A DNA stretch of 18,661 nt from CAVPGH01 sp046726955 (GTDB lineage: Bacteria; Acidobacteriota; Vicinamibacteria; Fen-336), in assembly GCA_046726955.1 (NCBI GenBank), contig JBKPBQ010000372.1:1-18661 (forward strand), read 5' to 3'. Under the pieces are notes generated by a model that ran no database searches, was not told the DNA's origin, and saw only the letters and a list, made by a program, of their open reading frames with translations. A program made the position numbers and the translations under genes. Below are positions 1 to 8,023 of the stretch, piece after piece; positions within the stretch are counted from its first letter, which is position 1; each line of letters starts with the position of its first letter.

Positions 1-636
1 GCACTGGAACGCCTCCGGTGGATTGACATTGCCCCCACCGTCGAGCGTGAACGCGAAGTCCGTGATCACCCAGCGGTCCTCGAAGGTGTCGTAGAGCACG
101 ACGGGATCGCCGAAGTTCTCCGTGTCGCACTGGTTGCCGAAGTTGCCCTGGCTCATGAGGGTGTCGAACGTGAAGGCCGTGATCAGGGAGCCGTCGGCCT
201 TGCTGTAGATGCCGACGGAGGTGTTGACCGACTGGATGTAGTGGTTGGGCCCGGCGTCGCCGTTGGGGTCGGGCGGGCTGCCGGCTCCCCAGAACTCGCG
301 GTCGAGGCCGTCGAAGTCGAGGATCGGCGCCGGCGCGGGAGCTTCGGTGGTCGGCCGCACGAGCGCCGTGGGCGGCGGTGCGCCCGGCAGCTCCACCGGG
401 TTGAGCGGTGGCTCCTCACGTTCGGGGCGCTCGCGCTCGCGCCGGGGCCGGAACGGCAGGGCACGCAGATCGATCGTGGTGCTCCCACCGCTCCTCATCG
501 TCCGCTCGACGGGTCGACCGATGGGCTTCGACAGCGGCTTCTCCGGCGCTTTCGATTCGACGTCCTGGGCGGCGACGGTGCCGCCGGCAAAAGCGAGGCT
601 CAGCAGGCCGGCAAACGCGAAAGTGCTGCGGTTCAT
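1..636 (-). CDS. Secreted protein of unknown function, C-terminus outside window
   Basis: An open frame runs from ATG at 636 to the window edge without a stop, giving 212 visible residues. A GAAAGGG purine run lies just upstream of the ATG. The N-terminus is a clear signal peptide, with a hydrophobic stretch at residues 5-23 and a likely cut after TVAA before QD. A Pro/Arg/Glu-rich, low-complexity linker follows (about 60-105). A folded part then begins with DFDGLDREFWGAGSPPDPNG and GPNHYIQSVN (about 107-138), followed by GDPVVLYDTFEDRWVITDF (about 177-194). I recall this FWG.GSPPDPNGD.GPNHY opening from large secreted proteins of Acidobacteriota and relatives, often with repeat-built ectodomains, but no function is known to me. 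It probably acts outside the inner membrane. The gene lies 210 bp downstream of hflC on the same strand and may have its own promoter. Confidence 0.8.
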   Translation of the reverse strand, partial: MNRSTFAFAGLLSLAFAGGTVAAQDVESKAPEKPLSKPIGRPVERTMRSGGSTTIDLRALPFRPRRERERPEREEPPLNPVELPGAPPPTALVRPTTEAPAPAPILDFDGLDREFWGAGSPPDPNGDAGPNHYIQSVNTSVGIYSKADGSLITAFTFDTLMSQGNFGNQCDTENFGDPVVLYDTFEDRWVITDFAFTLDGGGNVNPPEAFQC

Positions 637-846
637 GCGTAGGCCCTTTCAGCGGCGGTTGGGGTGACTGCCGCGCGGTTTGCAGCGAAGGACCTCGGCC
701 CGCCCTCCGCGATAGGGCGCCCGAGCTTGAACTGCCAAACCCGCCACTTGTTCACAAAAAGTGGGTCGGATCTTAGCAGAATACGTCTTCGGTGTGTTGC
801 CTTGGCTTGGCGCTTCACCCCGCCGGCGGGCTGAGCGAGGGACGTC

Positions 847-1773
847 TCACGGCGCTTTGAAGTACCGGAACAGCTCCGAATCCGTCGAGAGGATGAGCCA
901 CGCCTTCTCGTCGAGACTGCTCGAGAGCGTCTCCATGGTCTTCAGGAACTGGTAGAGCTCCGGATCCTTGCCGTACGCCTTCGAGTAGATCGCGGTGGCC
1001 TTGGCATCGGCCTCGCCCTTGACCTGCTGGGCCGTCTTGTAGCCGAGCGACGTCGCCCCGAGGATGTCCCGCTCCTTCTGGCCGCGGATCTCCGCGGCCC
1101 GGCCCTGCCCCTCGGACCGGCTGCGTTCGGCGATCCGCTTGCGCTCGGAGATCATCCGCTCGAAGACCTTCTGCTGCACGCTCTCCACGTAGTTGATGCG
1201 CTTCAGGCGCACGTCCTCGAGCTCGATCCCGAACTGGGGGGTGATCGCCGCCGCCTTCTTGAGCACGATCTGCGCGATCTCGCTGCGGCCGGTGCTGATC
1301 TTCGCCATCGCCTCCGCGGAGCCGATGCCCGCGAGCTCCTCGCTGACCTGGAACTCGCGGTTGCTCGAGCGCACGATCTCGATGAGGTCGAAGGAGGCCA
1401 CCGCGTTGCGGGTCTCCCCGTCCACGATGTCGTCGAGGCGGCTCTGGCCTCCGCGCTCGTCCTGGACCGCCTGGAAGAAGCGCAGGGGATCCGCGATGCG
1501 CCAGCGGGCGTAGGTCTCGACCCAGATGTACTTCTTGTCCTTCGTAGGGATCTGGTTGGGGTCGCCGTCGAACTCGAGCCAGCGCTTGTCGAACCGGTGG
1601 ACATCCTGGACGAAGGGCACCTTGAAATGGAGCCCGGGCTCCGTGACGAGCCCCCCCACCGGCTTGCCGAACTGGGTGAGGATCACCTGCTCCGTCTCCG
1701 AGACCGTGTAGGCGGAGGAGAAGACGAGGACGAGGACGACGAGGATCGCGATACTCCCGGCGGCGCTCCTCAC
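847..1773 (-). CDS. hflC: HflC, SPFH-family membrane regulator of FtsH
   Basis: This 308-residue protein has an N-terminal membrane anchor (about 6-25), then the SPFH/band-7 start VSETEQVILTQFGKPVGGLVTEPGLHFKVPFVQDVHRFDKR (about 24-64, read in pieces). A long charged coiled-coil region with RKRIAERSRSEGQG follows, and the tail LYQFLKTMETLSSSL is typical of HflC. In the family, HflC pairs with HflK to form a large periplasm-facing cage around the FtsH protease and limits its access to membrane substrates. The start is GTG at 1773. It overlaps the hflK stop in the four bases GTGA (1770-1773), so the two are very likely translationally coupled. Length is normal for the family and nothing looks broken. 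FtsH itself is not in the window. Confidence 0.95.
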   Translation of the reverse strand: MRSAAGSIAILVVLVLVFSSAYTVSETEQVILTQFGKPVGGLVTEPGLHFKVPFVQDVHRFDKRWLEFDGDPNQIPTKDKKYIWVETYARWRIADPLRFFQAVQDERGGQSRLDDIVDGETRNAVASFDLIEIVRSSNREFQVSEELAGIGSAEAMAKISTGRSEIAQIVLKKAAAITPQFGIELEDVRLKRINYVESVQQKVFERMISERKRIAERSRSEGQGRAAEIRGQKERDILGATSLGYKTAQQVKGEADAKATAIYSKAYGKDPELYQFLKTMETLSSSLDEKAWLILSTDSELFRYFKAP

Positions 1774-2792
1774 GGCTTCACCTCCTTCGTCTCCCCGAGC
1801 TGAAACAGGGGAAGGATCCCCTTGGCCTTGTCGTCGAGGACCAGCTTGCGCCCCATCCTGGGCAGGAGCTCTCGCATCGTCTCGAGGTAGATGCGCTTGC
1901 GCGTCACCGCCGGGGCCTTTCGGTACTCCTCGTAGAGGGCGTCGAAGCGCTTGGCGTCGCCTTCCGCGTTGTTCACCCGCTCGAGGGCGTAGCCTTCGGC
2001 CGCGCGCACCGCCTGCTCCGCCTCGCCCTTCGCCTTCGGCACTTCCTTGTTGTAGTCGGCCCAGGCATCGTTGATCGCGCGCTCCTTCTCCTGTATCGCC
2101 TGGTTCACCTCGTTGAACGCGGGCTTCACGGCGTCCGGGGGGTTCACGTCCTGGAGCACGAGCTGCTGGACCTCGATACCGCTGCCGTAGAGGTCGCAGA
2201 GCCGCTGCAGCTCCTGCTTGGCGTCCTCGGCGATCGCCTCCCGGCCCGTGGTCAGGACTTCATCGACACTGTGATCGCCCACGACCTGGCGCATCGACGC
2301 CTCCGCCATGTCCCGGAAGGTGTGCTGCACGTTCCGGACGTGGAAGAGGTACTGGCGCGCGTCCCGGATACGGTACTGGACGATCCACTCGACCACGGCC
2401 ACGTTGAGGTCGCCGGTGAGCATCCCCGACTCCCCCGTGGTCTCGGCGGTGGGGGGAGCGAACTCGGACCGGACGCCGGGCCGCAGGGTGCGGAACCCGA
2501 ACTCCTCCTTGAGTTGCCGCTGGACGGGAACCTTCGTCACGGTCTCCACCCCGAAGGGCAGCTTGATGTGCGGTCCGGGATCGGACGTGCGGACGTACTT
2601 GCCGAAGCGCTGGATGACGCCCACCTCGTCGGGCTCTATCTGGTAGTAGCCGGTGAGCGCCAGGATCAGCACCGCAGCCACGACGAGCACGATCCTCACG
2701 CGCGCCGCGGGCGGCCGTCCGATGGGGGGTATCCGGAAGGTCCTGCCGCCGCCGATGTCGATGGGGCCACGGCTCCAGCCGCCTGACGCCAT
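1770..2792 (-). CDS. hflK: HflK, SPFH-family membrane regulator of FtsH
   Basis: This 340-residue protein has a short Gly/Pro-rich cytoplasmic N-terminus, one membrane segment at about 33-50 and the SPFH opening YQIEPDEVGVIQRFGKYV. Family-typical stretches include VEWIVQYRIRDARQYLF, RDMAEASMRQVVGDHSVDEVL, DVNPPDAVKPAFNEVNQA and the coiled-coil end RIYLETMRELLP. It forms the HflKC cage with HflC and modulates FtsH-dependent membrane protein turnover. The ATG at 2792 is well supported by a GGAGGA ribosome site about 8 nt upstream. The N-terminus lacks the long Gly-rich tail of the E. coli protein but is within the family range. It is the first gene of the hflK-hflC operon and is divergent from the membrane protein gene at 2946. 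Confidence 0.95.
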   Translation of the reverse strand: MASGGWSRGPIDIGGGRTFRIPPIGRPPAARVRIVLVVAAVLILALTGYYQIEPDEVGVIQRFGKYVRTSDPGPHIKLPFGVETVTKVPVQRQLKEEFGFRTLRPGVRSEFAPPTAETTGESGMLTGDLNVAVVEWIVQYRIRDARQYLFHVRNVQHTFRDMAEASMRQVVGDHSVDEVLTTGREAIAEDAKQELQRLCDLYGSGIEVQQLVLQDVNPPDAVKPAFNEVNQAIQEKERAINDAWADYNKEVPKAKGEAEQAVRAAEGYALERVNNAEGDAKRFDALYEEYRKAPAVTRKRIYLETMRELLPRMGRKLVLDDKAKGILPLFQLGETKEVKP

Positions 2793-2814
2793 ACGGGTTC
2801 TCCTCCGGGCGGCG

Positions 2815-2820
2815 AGTATA
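2815..2820 (-). promoter_or_regulatory. Possible -10 box for hflKC
   Basis: On the minus strand TATACT (5 of 6 matches to TATAAT) lies just before the hflK ribosome site, which would give a very short 5' leader of about 16 nt. I could not find a good -35 box at normal spacing, so this is a weak call from sequence alone. Confidence 0.35.
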
Positions 2821-2901
2821 CGCTTCCGTCGCGAAGCGAGCCGCTCGGCTTACTCGGACCCCGCCGCCGACGTCGACGATGAAAAAGGGCTGAACCGGCC
2901 C

Positions 2902-2916
2902 TCCGGCGTGATATGA
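2902..2916 (+). promoter_or_regulatory. Conserved 15-bp upstream element, copy 1
   Basis: TCCGGCGTGATATGA occurs here and again, identically, at 3621-3635. In each case it ends 28-29 nt before the ATG of a tandem paralogue, while the bases between differ. It contains TGA followed by TATGA, which could serve as an extended -10 promoter box. It may also be a protein-binding site or simply a remnant of the duplication. It also contains an ATG that is in frame with copy 1 only, and I do not take that as the start. Confidence 0.4.
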
Positions 2917-2945
2917 CTTCGGCTTCCACGGATAGGAGGCTCTCT

Positions 2946-3599
2946 ATGCCCGACAAGGAAGCCGTACCCGTCCGGCAGCTCATCCTCGTCCCCGCCGTCA
3001 TTACCCTGGCTGTCACCCTCCTGCGGCTCGTCGGCGAGCTGCAGGGATGGTCGCCCCGCCTGTTCAACCGGGAGCCCGGCGGCGGAGGGGCCATCGTGGG
3101 AATCGCCTGGCTCGTCTTCGTATTCGGGGCCTGGTTCGCCTGGAAGCTGATCGACCTGGGTCACGCTCCGGCAGCGTCGTTTCGTCCCCTCGGCTACGGC
3201 CTCGGGGTGCTCGCCGTGTTCGTGGCACTCGGCTTCGCGATCAACCGCATGGGGTTGCCGCCGGTGGCCCAGCTCGGGGTGTTCTCCGTCGCCGCCCTCG
3301 TCGCCATCTTCGTCGCGATGAAGGGCTGGCCTGCGCTCGGACGCGTGCTCGTCGCCTACGGCCTCGCCGCCCGGATTCCCGTGATGCTCGTCATGCTCGT
3401 GGCGATGCTCGGCAACTGGGGAACCCACTACGACGCAGCCCCTCCGGAGCTGCCGCCGATGGGTGTCCTCCAGAAGTGGCTCCTGATCGGCGTCGTCCCC
3501 CAGCTCACCGGCTGGATGGCGTTCACGGTGGTGATCGGGATGATCTGCGGCGGGATCGTCGCCGCCATCCGCGCGCGCCGGAGCGCCGTGACCGTCTGA
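2946..3599 (+). CDS. Polytopic membrane protein, tandem paralogue 1
   Basis: I do not recognise this family. The protein has 217 residues and about six hydrophobic segments (near 11-30, 50-70, 82-100, 107-125, 131-156 and 175-205). The best conserved stretches are TLAVTLLRLVGELQGWSPRL near the N-terminus, LVFVFGAWFAWKLID, and MKGWPALGRVLVAYGLAARI followed by GNWGTHYD. I chose the ATG at 2946 because AGGAGG lies 6 nt upstream and the resulting protein matches paralogue 2 end to end; an in-frame ATG at 2913 has no ribosome site. By hand count the two proteins are identical at about 150 of 217 positions with no gaps. Divergence is concentrated in residues 72-123. It probably sits in the inner membrane. 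No catalytic or transport motif is visible. Confidence 0.85.
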   Translation: MPDKEAVPVRQLILVPAVITLAVTLLRLVGELQGWSPRLFNREPGGGGAIVGIAWLVFVFGAWFAWKLIDLGHAPAASFRPLGYGLGVLAVFVALGFAINRMGLPPVAQLGVFSVAALVAIFVAMKGWPALGRVLVAYGLAARIPVMLVMLVAMLGNWGTHYDAAPPELPPMGVLQKWLLIGVVPQLTGWMAFTVVIGMICGGIVAAIRARRSAVTV

Positions 3600-3620
3600 G
3601 CCGGCCGTGGCCGCCGCCCG

Positions 3621-3635
3621 TCCGGCGTGATATGA
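3621..3635 (+). promoter_or_regulatory. Conserved 15-bp upstream element, copy 2
   Basis: This is an exact copy of the 15-mer at 2902-2916, in the 64-bp gap between the two paralogues and 28 nt before the second ATG. If it is a promoter, the second gene can be transcribed on its own. The same gap also carries AGGAGG 4 nt before the ATG at 3664. Confidence 0.4.
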
Positions 3636-3663
3636 GTTACGCCCTCTGCCATCAGGAGGCACG

Positions 3664-4317
3664 ATGCCCGACAGAAACTCGACCTCCGTGCGTGACCTGA
3701 TCCTCGTTCCTTCGATCGTCACCCTCGCCGTCACCCTGCTGCGGCTCGTGGGCGAGCTGCAGGGATGGTCGCCGCGGCTGTTCAACAAGGAGGCGGGCGG
3801 TGGCGGGGCCCTCGTCGGTATCACCTGGCTCGTCTTCGTCTTCGGGGCCTGGTTCGCGTGGAAGCTCATCGACCGGGGCGAGGCGCCGGCGGGCGCGGGC
3901 CGCGCGATCGGCTTCGGCGTGCTCGCCCTCCTCGTCATCCTCGTGCCCGTGGTCGGGGCCCAGAAGGCGGGCGTGCCCTTCACCGGCCAGCTCGCGGTGC
4001 TCGCCGTCGTCTCGCTCGTCGGCATCGTGATCGCCATGAAGGGCTGGCCCGCCCTTGGGCGCGTGCTCGTCGCCTACGGCCTCGCCGCCCGCATCCCGGT
4101 GATCCTCGTCATGCTCGCGGCGATGCTCGGCAACTGGGGCACCCACTACGACGTCTCTCCCCCGAACTTCCCGGAGATGGCGGTCCTTCCCAAGTGGCTG
4201 CTCATCGGCGTCGTGCCGCAGCTCACGGTGTGGATGGCGCACACGGTCGTGATGGGAATGATCGTCGGGGGCCTCGTGGCGGCCGCGCGCGGCCGCAGGG
4301 CGGCCGTCCCCGCCTGA
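3664..4317 (+). CDS. Polytopic membrane protein, tandem paralogue 2
   Basis: Sister of the gene at 2946, with the same 217-residue length and about 69 percent identity by ungapped hand alignment. It has the same six or so membrane segments and the same signature stretches (GELQGWSPRLFN, VFVFGAWFAWKLID, MKGWPALGRVLVAYGLAARIP, GNWGTHYD, KWLLIGVVPQLT). The conserved GNWGTHYD loop between hydrophobic segments, and the Arg/Lys residues within otherwise hydrophobic stretches, may be functional, but I know of no assigned role. A strong AGGAGG ribosome site precedes the ATG. The start of the patatin-barrel gene follows 24 nt after the stop, so the two could share a transcript. The C-terminus ends in a short Arg-rich cytoplasmic-looking tail. 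Confidence 0.85.
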   Translation: MPDRNSTSVRDLILVPSIVTLAVTLLRLVGELQGWSPRLFNKEAGGGGALVGITWLVFVFGAWFAWKLIDRGEAPAGAGRAIGFGVLALLVILVPVVGAQKAGVPFTGQLAVLAVVSLVGIVIAMKGWPALGRVLVAYGLAARIPVILVMLAAMLGNWGTHYDVSPPNFPEMAVLPKWLLIGVVPQLTVWMAHTVVMGMIVGGLVAAARGRRAAVPA

Positions 4318-4341
4318 GCCGCACGCCCTGAAGGGGCGGTC

Positions 4342-6495
4342 TTGACCCGTACGCTCGTCGTCCTCGGCCTCGCCGGAGTCCTGGCCGCCCCTGTCGCACG
4401 CCCCGAGGAGCCTGCCTCCTCGGCGCGGCCGCGTGTCGCGGTCGCGCTCTCCGGAGGGGGGGCGCGCGGGATCGCCCACGTCGGCGTGCTGCAGGCCCTC
4501 GAGGAGGAGGGGATCCCCGTGGACGCGGTCGCGGGGACGAGCATCGGCGCCGTCATCGGAGCCATCTACGCCAGCGGCCGCTCGGGCCGCGAGCTCGAGG
4601 CGGTCGTGAGGTCCCTCGACTGGAACGCCATCTTCAGCGGCCTGCCCGACCGCCGGCTCATCCCCGTGGTCCGACGCGAGGACCAGTTCCGCACGATCCT
4701 GGGTCTCGGCTTCGACTTCTGGGACCTGCGCCTCCCCGGCGGCCTCCTCGCCGAGTACCGCATCAACCGCTTCCTCATCGAGACCCTCGCCCCCGCCGGC
4801 TACGCGGTCGACGGCGACTTCTCGAAGCTGCCCCGGCCGTTCCGCGCCGTGGCCACGGCCCTCGACAACGGCGAGCGCGTCGTCCTCGCGAGAGGCAACC
4901 TCGCGCGGGCGGCGAGGGCGAGCATGTCGTTCCCGCTCCTCTTCCCGCCGGTCGAATGGGAGGGCCGCCCCCTCGTGGACGGGGGCATCGTGGACAACCT
5001 GCCCGTGGACGAGGCGCGCCAGTTCGGCGCGGACGTGGTGGTGGCGGTGGACATCACGAGCCCGCCGCTCGAGGCCCGCGACTACCGCAGCGCCTTCGGC
5101 GTCGCCGCCCAGGCCAGCAACCTCCTCACGGACCGGGCCAACCTGGAGTTCAAGGCCGAGCCCGACGTCGTCGTCCACCCCGACCTCGGCGCGCACGGGT
5201 TCAACGATTACACGGGCTTCGATAGCCTGATCGAGAAGGGCCGGGAGGCGGGACGGGCGGCCGTGCCAGAGATTCGCGCGCGTCTCGGCGAGGCGGCCCG
5301 CCGTGCTCCGCCCGAGCGGCCGCCGGCCGCGCGCACGCTCGACGGCACGCCGATCGCGGATATCAAGGTCGTGGGCAACGAGCGGTACTCGGAGCGCCTC
5401 ATCCGCCGGACGTTCAACGTCCCGGTGGGCCCTCCCTTCGACCTCAAGAAGGGCCTGAAGGCGCTCGACAAGGTCAGCGCCATCGGGTTCTTCGACTTCG
5501 TGTGGCTGGACCTCGAGCCCGCGGGAGACGGGCTTCGGATCGTGCTGCGCGTGCGCGAAGGCGCGCGCAACCGCATCGAGGTGGGGGCGCGCTACGACGA
5601 GGACGTCCGCGCGCGCGGGATCGTGAAGCTCCGCAACCTCAATACGCTCGGGTTCGGGGAGCAGACGGAGATCGTCGCGGTGGCGAGCGAGGGCGAGTCG
5701 GGAGTGGGGGCGCGGATCCTCAGCGACCGGCTGGTCTCCACGGCCCTCGGCTACGAGATCGCGGCGCGCAGCCTGAACGACAAGCCGCGGTTCTTCGTGG
5801 ACGGAGAGGAGGTGAACCGCGCGCGTTTCCGCCGCGACGATGTGCGGCTCGCCCTGCAGAGGGCCATCAAGCGCAGCTGGGCCTTCGAGGCGGCGCTGCG
5901 GCTGGGAAGCGTCACCACGATCGAGGAGGCGGGGCTCGACTTCGCCCCCGCCAAGGACGAGGTGCGGACGCTCGAGGTCGGCGGCGTCGTGGACGCGCTC
6001 GACGACCGGCAGTACCCCACGCGCCAGCTCCGCGTCGCGCTCAAGGGCGACTGGAGCCTTCCCGATCTCGGGGCGTCGTTCGAGTACTGGAAGACCGAGC
6101 TCGGGACGCGGGCGGCGATTCCCCTCGCGGAGCGCGTCACGCTGCAGCTCGACGGCTTCGCGGGCCTCTCCGGCCACCCGTTGCCGCCCTACGAGCTCTT
6201 CCGCCTGGGTGGGCCCGTGCTCCTCCCCGGGTACCACATCGACGAGCTCTGGGGCGCCCAGGCGCTCGCGGCGTCCCTGAGCGTCCGCTATCGGCTGATC
6301 AAGAACCTGCGCGTGGTGGGGCGTGCCGGCGCGGGTGGCGTATGGGAGAGCCGAAGCGAGATCTCCGCGCGCGGCCTGCCGTACGGCTTCGGCCTGGGCC
6401 TCTACTACCCGACTAGGGTGGGGCCGGTCAGCGCGAACCTCGGTATACGCCGCGAGGGCGACGTGCTCGTGACCTTCGCGATCGGCTATCCCTGA
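4342..6495 (+). CDS. Patatin-POTRA-barrel protein, type Vd secretion (PlpD-like)
   Basis: This 717-residue protein has three parts. A signal peptide (about 1-20) leads to a patatin-like phospholipase domain (about 31-310). The oxyanion loop GGGARG is at 38-43, the nucleophile motif GTSIG at 65-69 (Ser67), and the catalytic Asp in DGG at 213-215, so the Ser-Asp dyad is complete. One POTRA-like domain (about 336-408, PIADIKVVGNERYSERLIRR) follows, then an Omp85-type outer-membrane barrel (about 410-717). The type Vd model protein PlpD of Pseudomonas aeruginosa has this same order and nearly this length; there the lipase is carried to the cell surface by its own barrel. The predicted activity is lipase A1-type phospholipid hydrolysis. 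The start is TTG at 4342, chosen because it yields the signal peptide and follows an AAGGGGCGG stretch. It implies an outer membrane. Confidence 0.9.
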   Translation: MTRTLVVLGLAGVLAAPVARPEEPASSARPRVAVALSGGGARGIAHVGVLQALEEEGIPVDAVAGTSIGAVIGAIYASGRSGRELEAVVRSLDWNAIFSGLPDRRLIPVVRREDQFRTILGLGFDFWDLRLPGGLLAEYRINRFLIETLAPAGYAVDGDFSKLPRPFRAVATALDNGERVVLARGNLARAARASMSFPLLFPPVEWEGRPLVDGGIVDNLPVDEARQFGADVVVAVDITSPPLEARDYRSAFGVAAQASNLLTDRANLEFKAEPDVVVHPDLGAHGFNDYTGFDSLIEKGREAGRAAVPEIRARLGEAARRAPPERPPAARTLDGTPIADIKVVGNERYSERLIRRTFNVPVGPPFDLKKGLKALDKVSAIGFFDFVWLDLEPAGDGLRIVLRVREGARNRIEVGARYDEDVRARGIVKLRNLNTLGFGEQTEIVAVASEGESGVGARILSDRLVSTALGYEIAARSLNDKPRFFVDGEEVNRARFRRDDVRLALQRAIKRSWAFEAALRLGSVTTIEEAGLDFAPAKDEVRTLEVGGVVDALDDRQYPTRQLRVALKGDWSLPDLGASFEYWKTELGTRAAIPLAERVTLQLDGFAGLSGHPLPPYELFRLGGPVLLPGYHIDELWGAQALAASLSVRYRLIKNLRVVGRAGAGGVWESRSEISARGLPYGFGLGLYYPTRVGPVSANLGIRREGDVLVTFAIGYP

Positions 6496-6501
6496 AGGCG
6501 G

Positions 6502-6524
6502 CCGGAGGAGCGATCAGCCTCCGG
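6502..6524. terminator. Possible shared hairpin between convergent genes
   Basis: CCGGAGG at 6502-6508 pairs with CCTCCGG at 6518-6524 around a 9-nt loop. The hairpin spans the 18-bp gap between two convergent genes and runs into the 3' end of the minus-strand gene. There is no T tract on either side, so a terminator role is a guess from position. Confidence 0.3.
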
Positions 6525-8010
6525 GAGAACCGACCTCCGCCGCAGGACGGCCGCCCGACACCCCCGCCATCGGAGTCGAAGGGGGATCGCGATGCGGCGC
6601 GCGCACCCGGATCGGCCCCTTGAGGTAGGCCTTGGGATCGCGCATCTCCTTGGCCGCGCCGTAGGTCTTCCGGATCACCCACAGATCGCCCTGGAGCGCC
6701 ATCTTCGCCGCCTGGCGGGCCATCGTCCAGGTCGGCCGGATCTCCCGCGTCGTGCGCGTGTAGAGGTTGGCGAAGCGCTCGTAGAAACGCTCGAGCGGCA
6801 GCCTGGTCGGCATCACGGTGTGGACCACGTCGTAGTAGCCGTAGTCGTGGTTCACGATCTCGTGCTTGCGCTGGTTGTACATCTCCGTGCCCGGCAGGGG
6901 CGTCATGATCGTGTAGGCGGTGGAGGGAAGCTCCATGCCGTCGATGAAGGCCTCCAGCCGATCGAAGTCTTCCTCGCCCCACTGGGGGTCGGTGATGAAG
7001 ATGGTCATGGGCTTGATGCCCACGTCACGAAGGGTACGGATGGCCTCCACGCTGGTGTTCGACCCGCCCTTCATCCGTTTCCGGATCGCCGCCAGGCCGT
7101 CGTCGTCGACCTTCTCGACGCCCAGGAAGATGGAGTTGAGGCCGATCTCCTTCCACTTGGCGAAGAGGTCCCGGTACTTCACCACGAGATCGCAGCGGGT
7201 CTCGCAGGAGAAGTTCTTCTTCATTCCCGAGGCCTTGATCCGCTCCCCCAGCTCCTTGTAGGACTCGTAGTTCAGGAAGGCGATGTCGTCCGTGAACATC
7301 ACCGTCTCTTCCGGCATCCGCTCGAGCTCGCGGCAGATGGCCGCGGGCGAGCGCCGGCCCGCCCTCCGGTTGTAGAAGACCCAGACGCTGCAGAAGTTGC
7401 AGTCGAAGGGACAGCCCCGCGAGGTTTCGACGTAGGCCGCCCGAGGATTGGGGCCGTGGTGGTACCACCTGCGGTAGCGCGCGCTCAGCGTGCGGTCGGG
7501 CTCTGGCAGCTCGTCGAGCTCGCGCGAGAACGGTCGCTCGAGGAACCCGTTCCCCTTGTTGGCGAGGGTGAGCACTCCGGGAACGGACTCCAGCGAGCGG
7601 CGCTCTCGAAGAGCGTCCATGACCCCGATCCCCGTCATCTCCCCCTCCCCCACGGCGATTGCGTCCACGTGGGAGCCGGGATAGAGGAAGTCGTCGGGGA
7701 CGAGCGACGCGTGGTGCCCCCCGACCATGATGGGAAGCCCGGGCCAGCGCTCCTTCACGAAGCGAGCGATCTCGTAGGTCGGATACACGTCGGTGGTGAA
7801 GGCGCAGCTGACACCGAGGGCGGCGGGGGGATCGTCGAGCGCGCGGTCCAGGCTCTCCCAGGTGTCGAGGCGCATGTCGATGAGCTCGACGTCGTAGCCA
7901 CGGGAGCGCACCGCGCCCCCCACGCATTCCAGCCCCAGGGGCTCGCCGGTCAGGATCCGGCTCAGGCCGAAGCGAGTCCCCTGAGGGGGCTGTACGAGAA
8001 GTAGCCGCAT
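6514..8010 (-). CDS. B12-binding radical SAM enzyme, HpnR-like (putative lipid methylase)
   Basis: This 498-residue protein starts with a Rossmann-like B12-binding domain (about 1-125: MRLLLVQPPQG, then EPLGLECVGGAVRSRGYDVELID, and MVGGHHASLVPDDFL to GEGE). The radical SAM core carries TSRGCPFDCNFC, with Cys200, Cys204 and Cys207 as the [4Fe-4S] ligands. The order of motifs (EPLGLE, SRGCP.DC.FCS.W.FY, ETR.D, FLGVE, PLPGTE, PTRLPLERFY) resembles, from memory, the hopanoid C-3 methylase HpnR. Such enzymes use methylcobalamin and SAM to methylate unactivated lipid carbons, so a membrane-lipid substrate is a fair inference. The usual DxHxxG cobalamin loop is not seen. I chose ATG at 8010 because it begins the domain and lies 13 bp after the upstream stop; a longer reading would overlap that gene. 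Other class B functions (ring formation, bridging) cannot be excluded. Confidence 0.85.
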   Translation of the reverse strand: MRLLLVQPPQGTRFGLSRILTGEPLGLECVGGAVRSRGYDVELIDMRLDTWESLDRALDDPPAALGVSCAFTTDVYPTYEIARFVKERWPGLPIMVGGHHASLVPDDFLYPGSHVDAIAVGEGEMTGIGVMDALRERRSLESVPGVLTLANKGNGFLERPFSRELDELPEPDRTLSARYRRWYHHGPNPRAAYVETSRGCPFDCNFCSVWVFYNRRAGRRSPAAICRELERMPEETVMFTDDIAFLNYESYKELGERIKASGMKKNFSCETRCDLVVKYRDLFAKWKEIGLNSIFLGVEKVDDDGLAAIRKRMKGGSNTSVEAIRTLRDVGIKPMTIFITDPQWGEEDFDRLEAFIDGMELPSTAYTIMTPLPGTEMYNQRKHEIVNHDYGYYDVVHTVMPTRLPLERFYERFANLYTRTTREIRPTWTMARQAAKMALQGDLWVIRKTYGAAKEMRDPKAYLKGPIRVRAPHRDPPSTPMAGVSGGRPAAEVGSPGG

Positions 8011-8023
8011 GGAAGGCGCTCGC

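Noticed and set aside
780..846. Terminator after hflC at the CCCGCCGGCGGG palindrome
   Set aside because: The perfect palindrome leaves no room for a proper loop and no T tract follows on the minus strand.
3652..6237. Very long open frame on the minus strand, opposite paralogue 2 and the patatin-barrel gene
   Set aside because: Composition is low-complexity (Arg, Glu, Asp, His rich) as expected from the antisense of GC-rich codons, no domain is seen, and the plus-strand genes are convincing.
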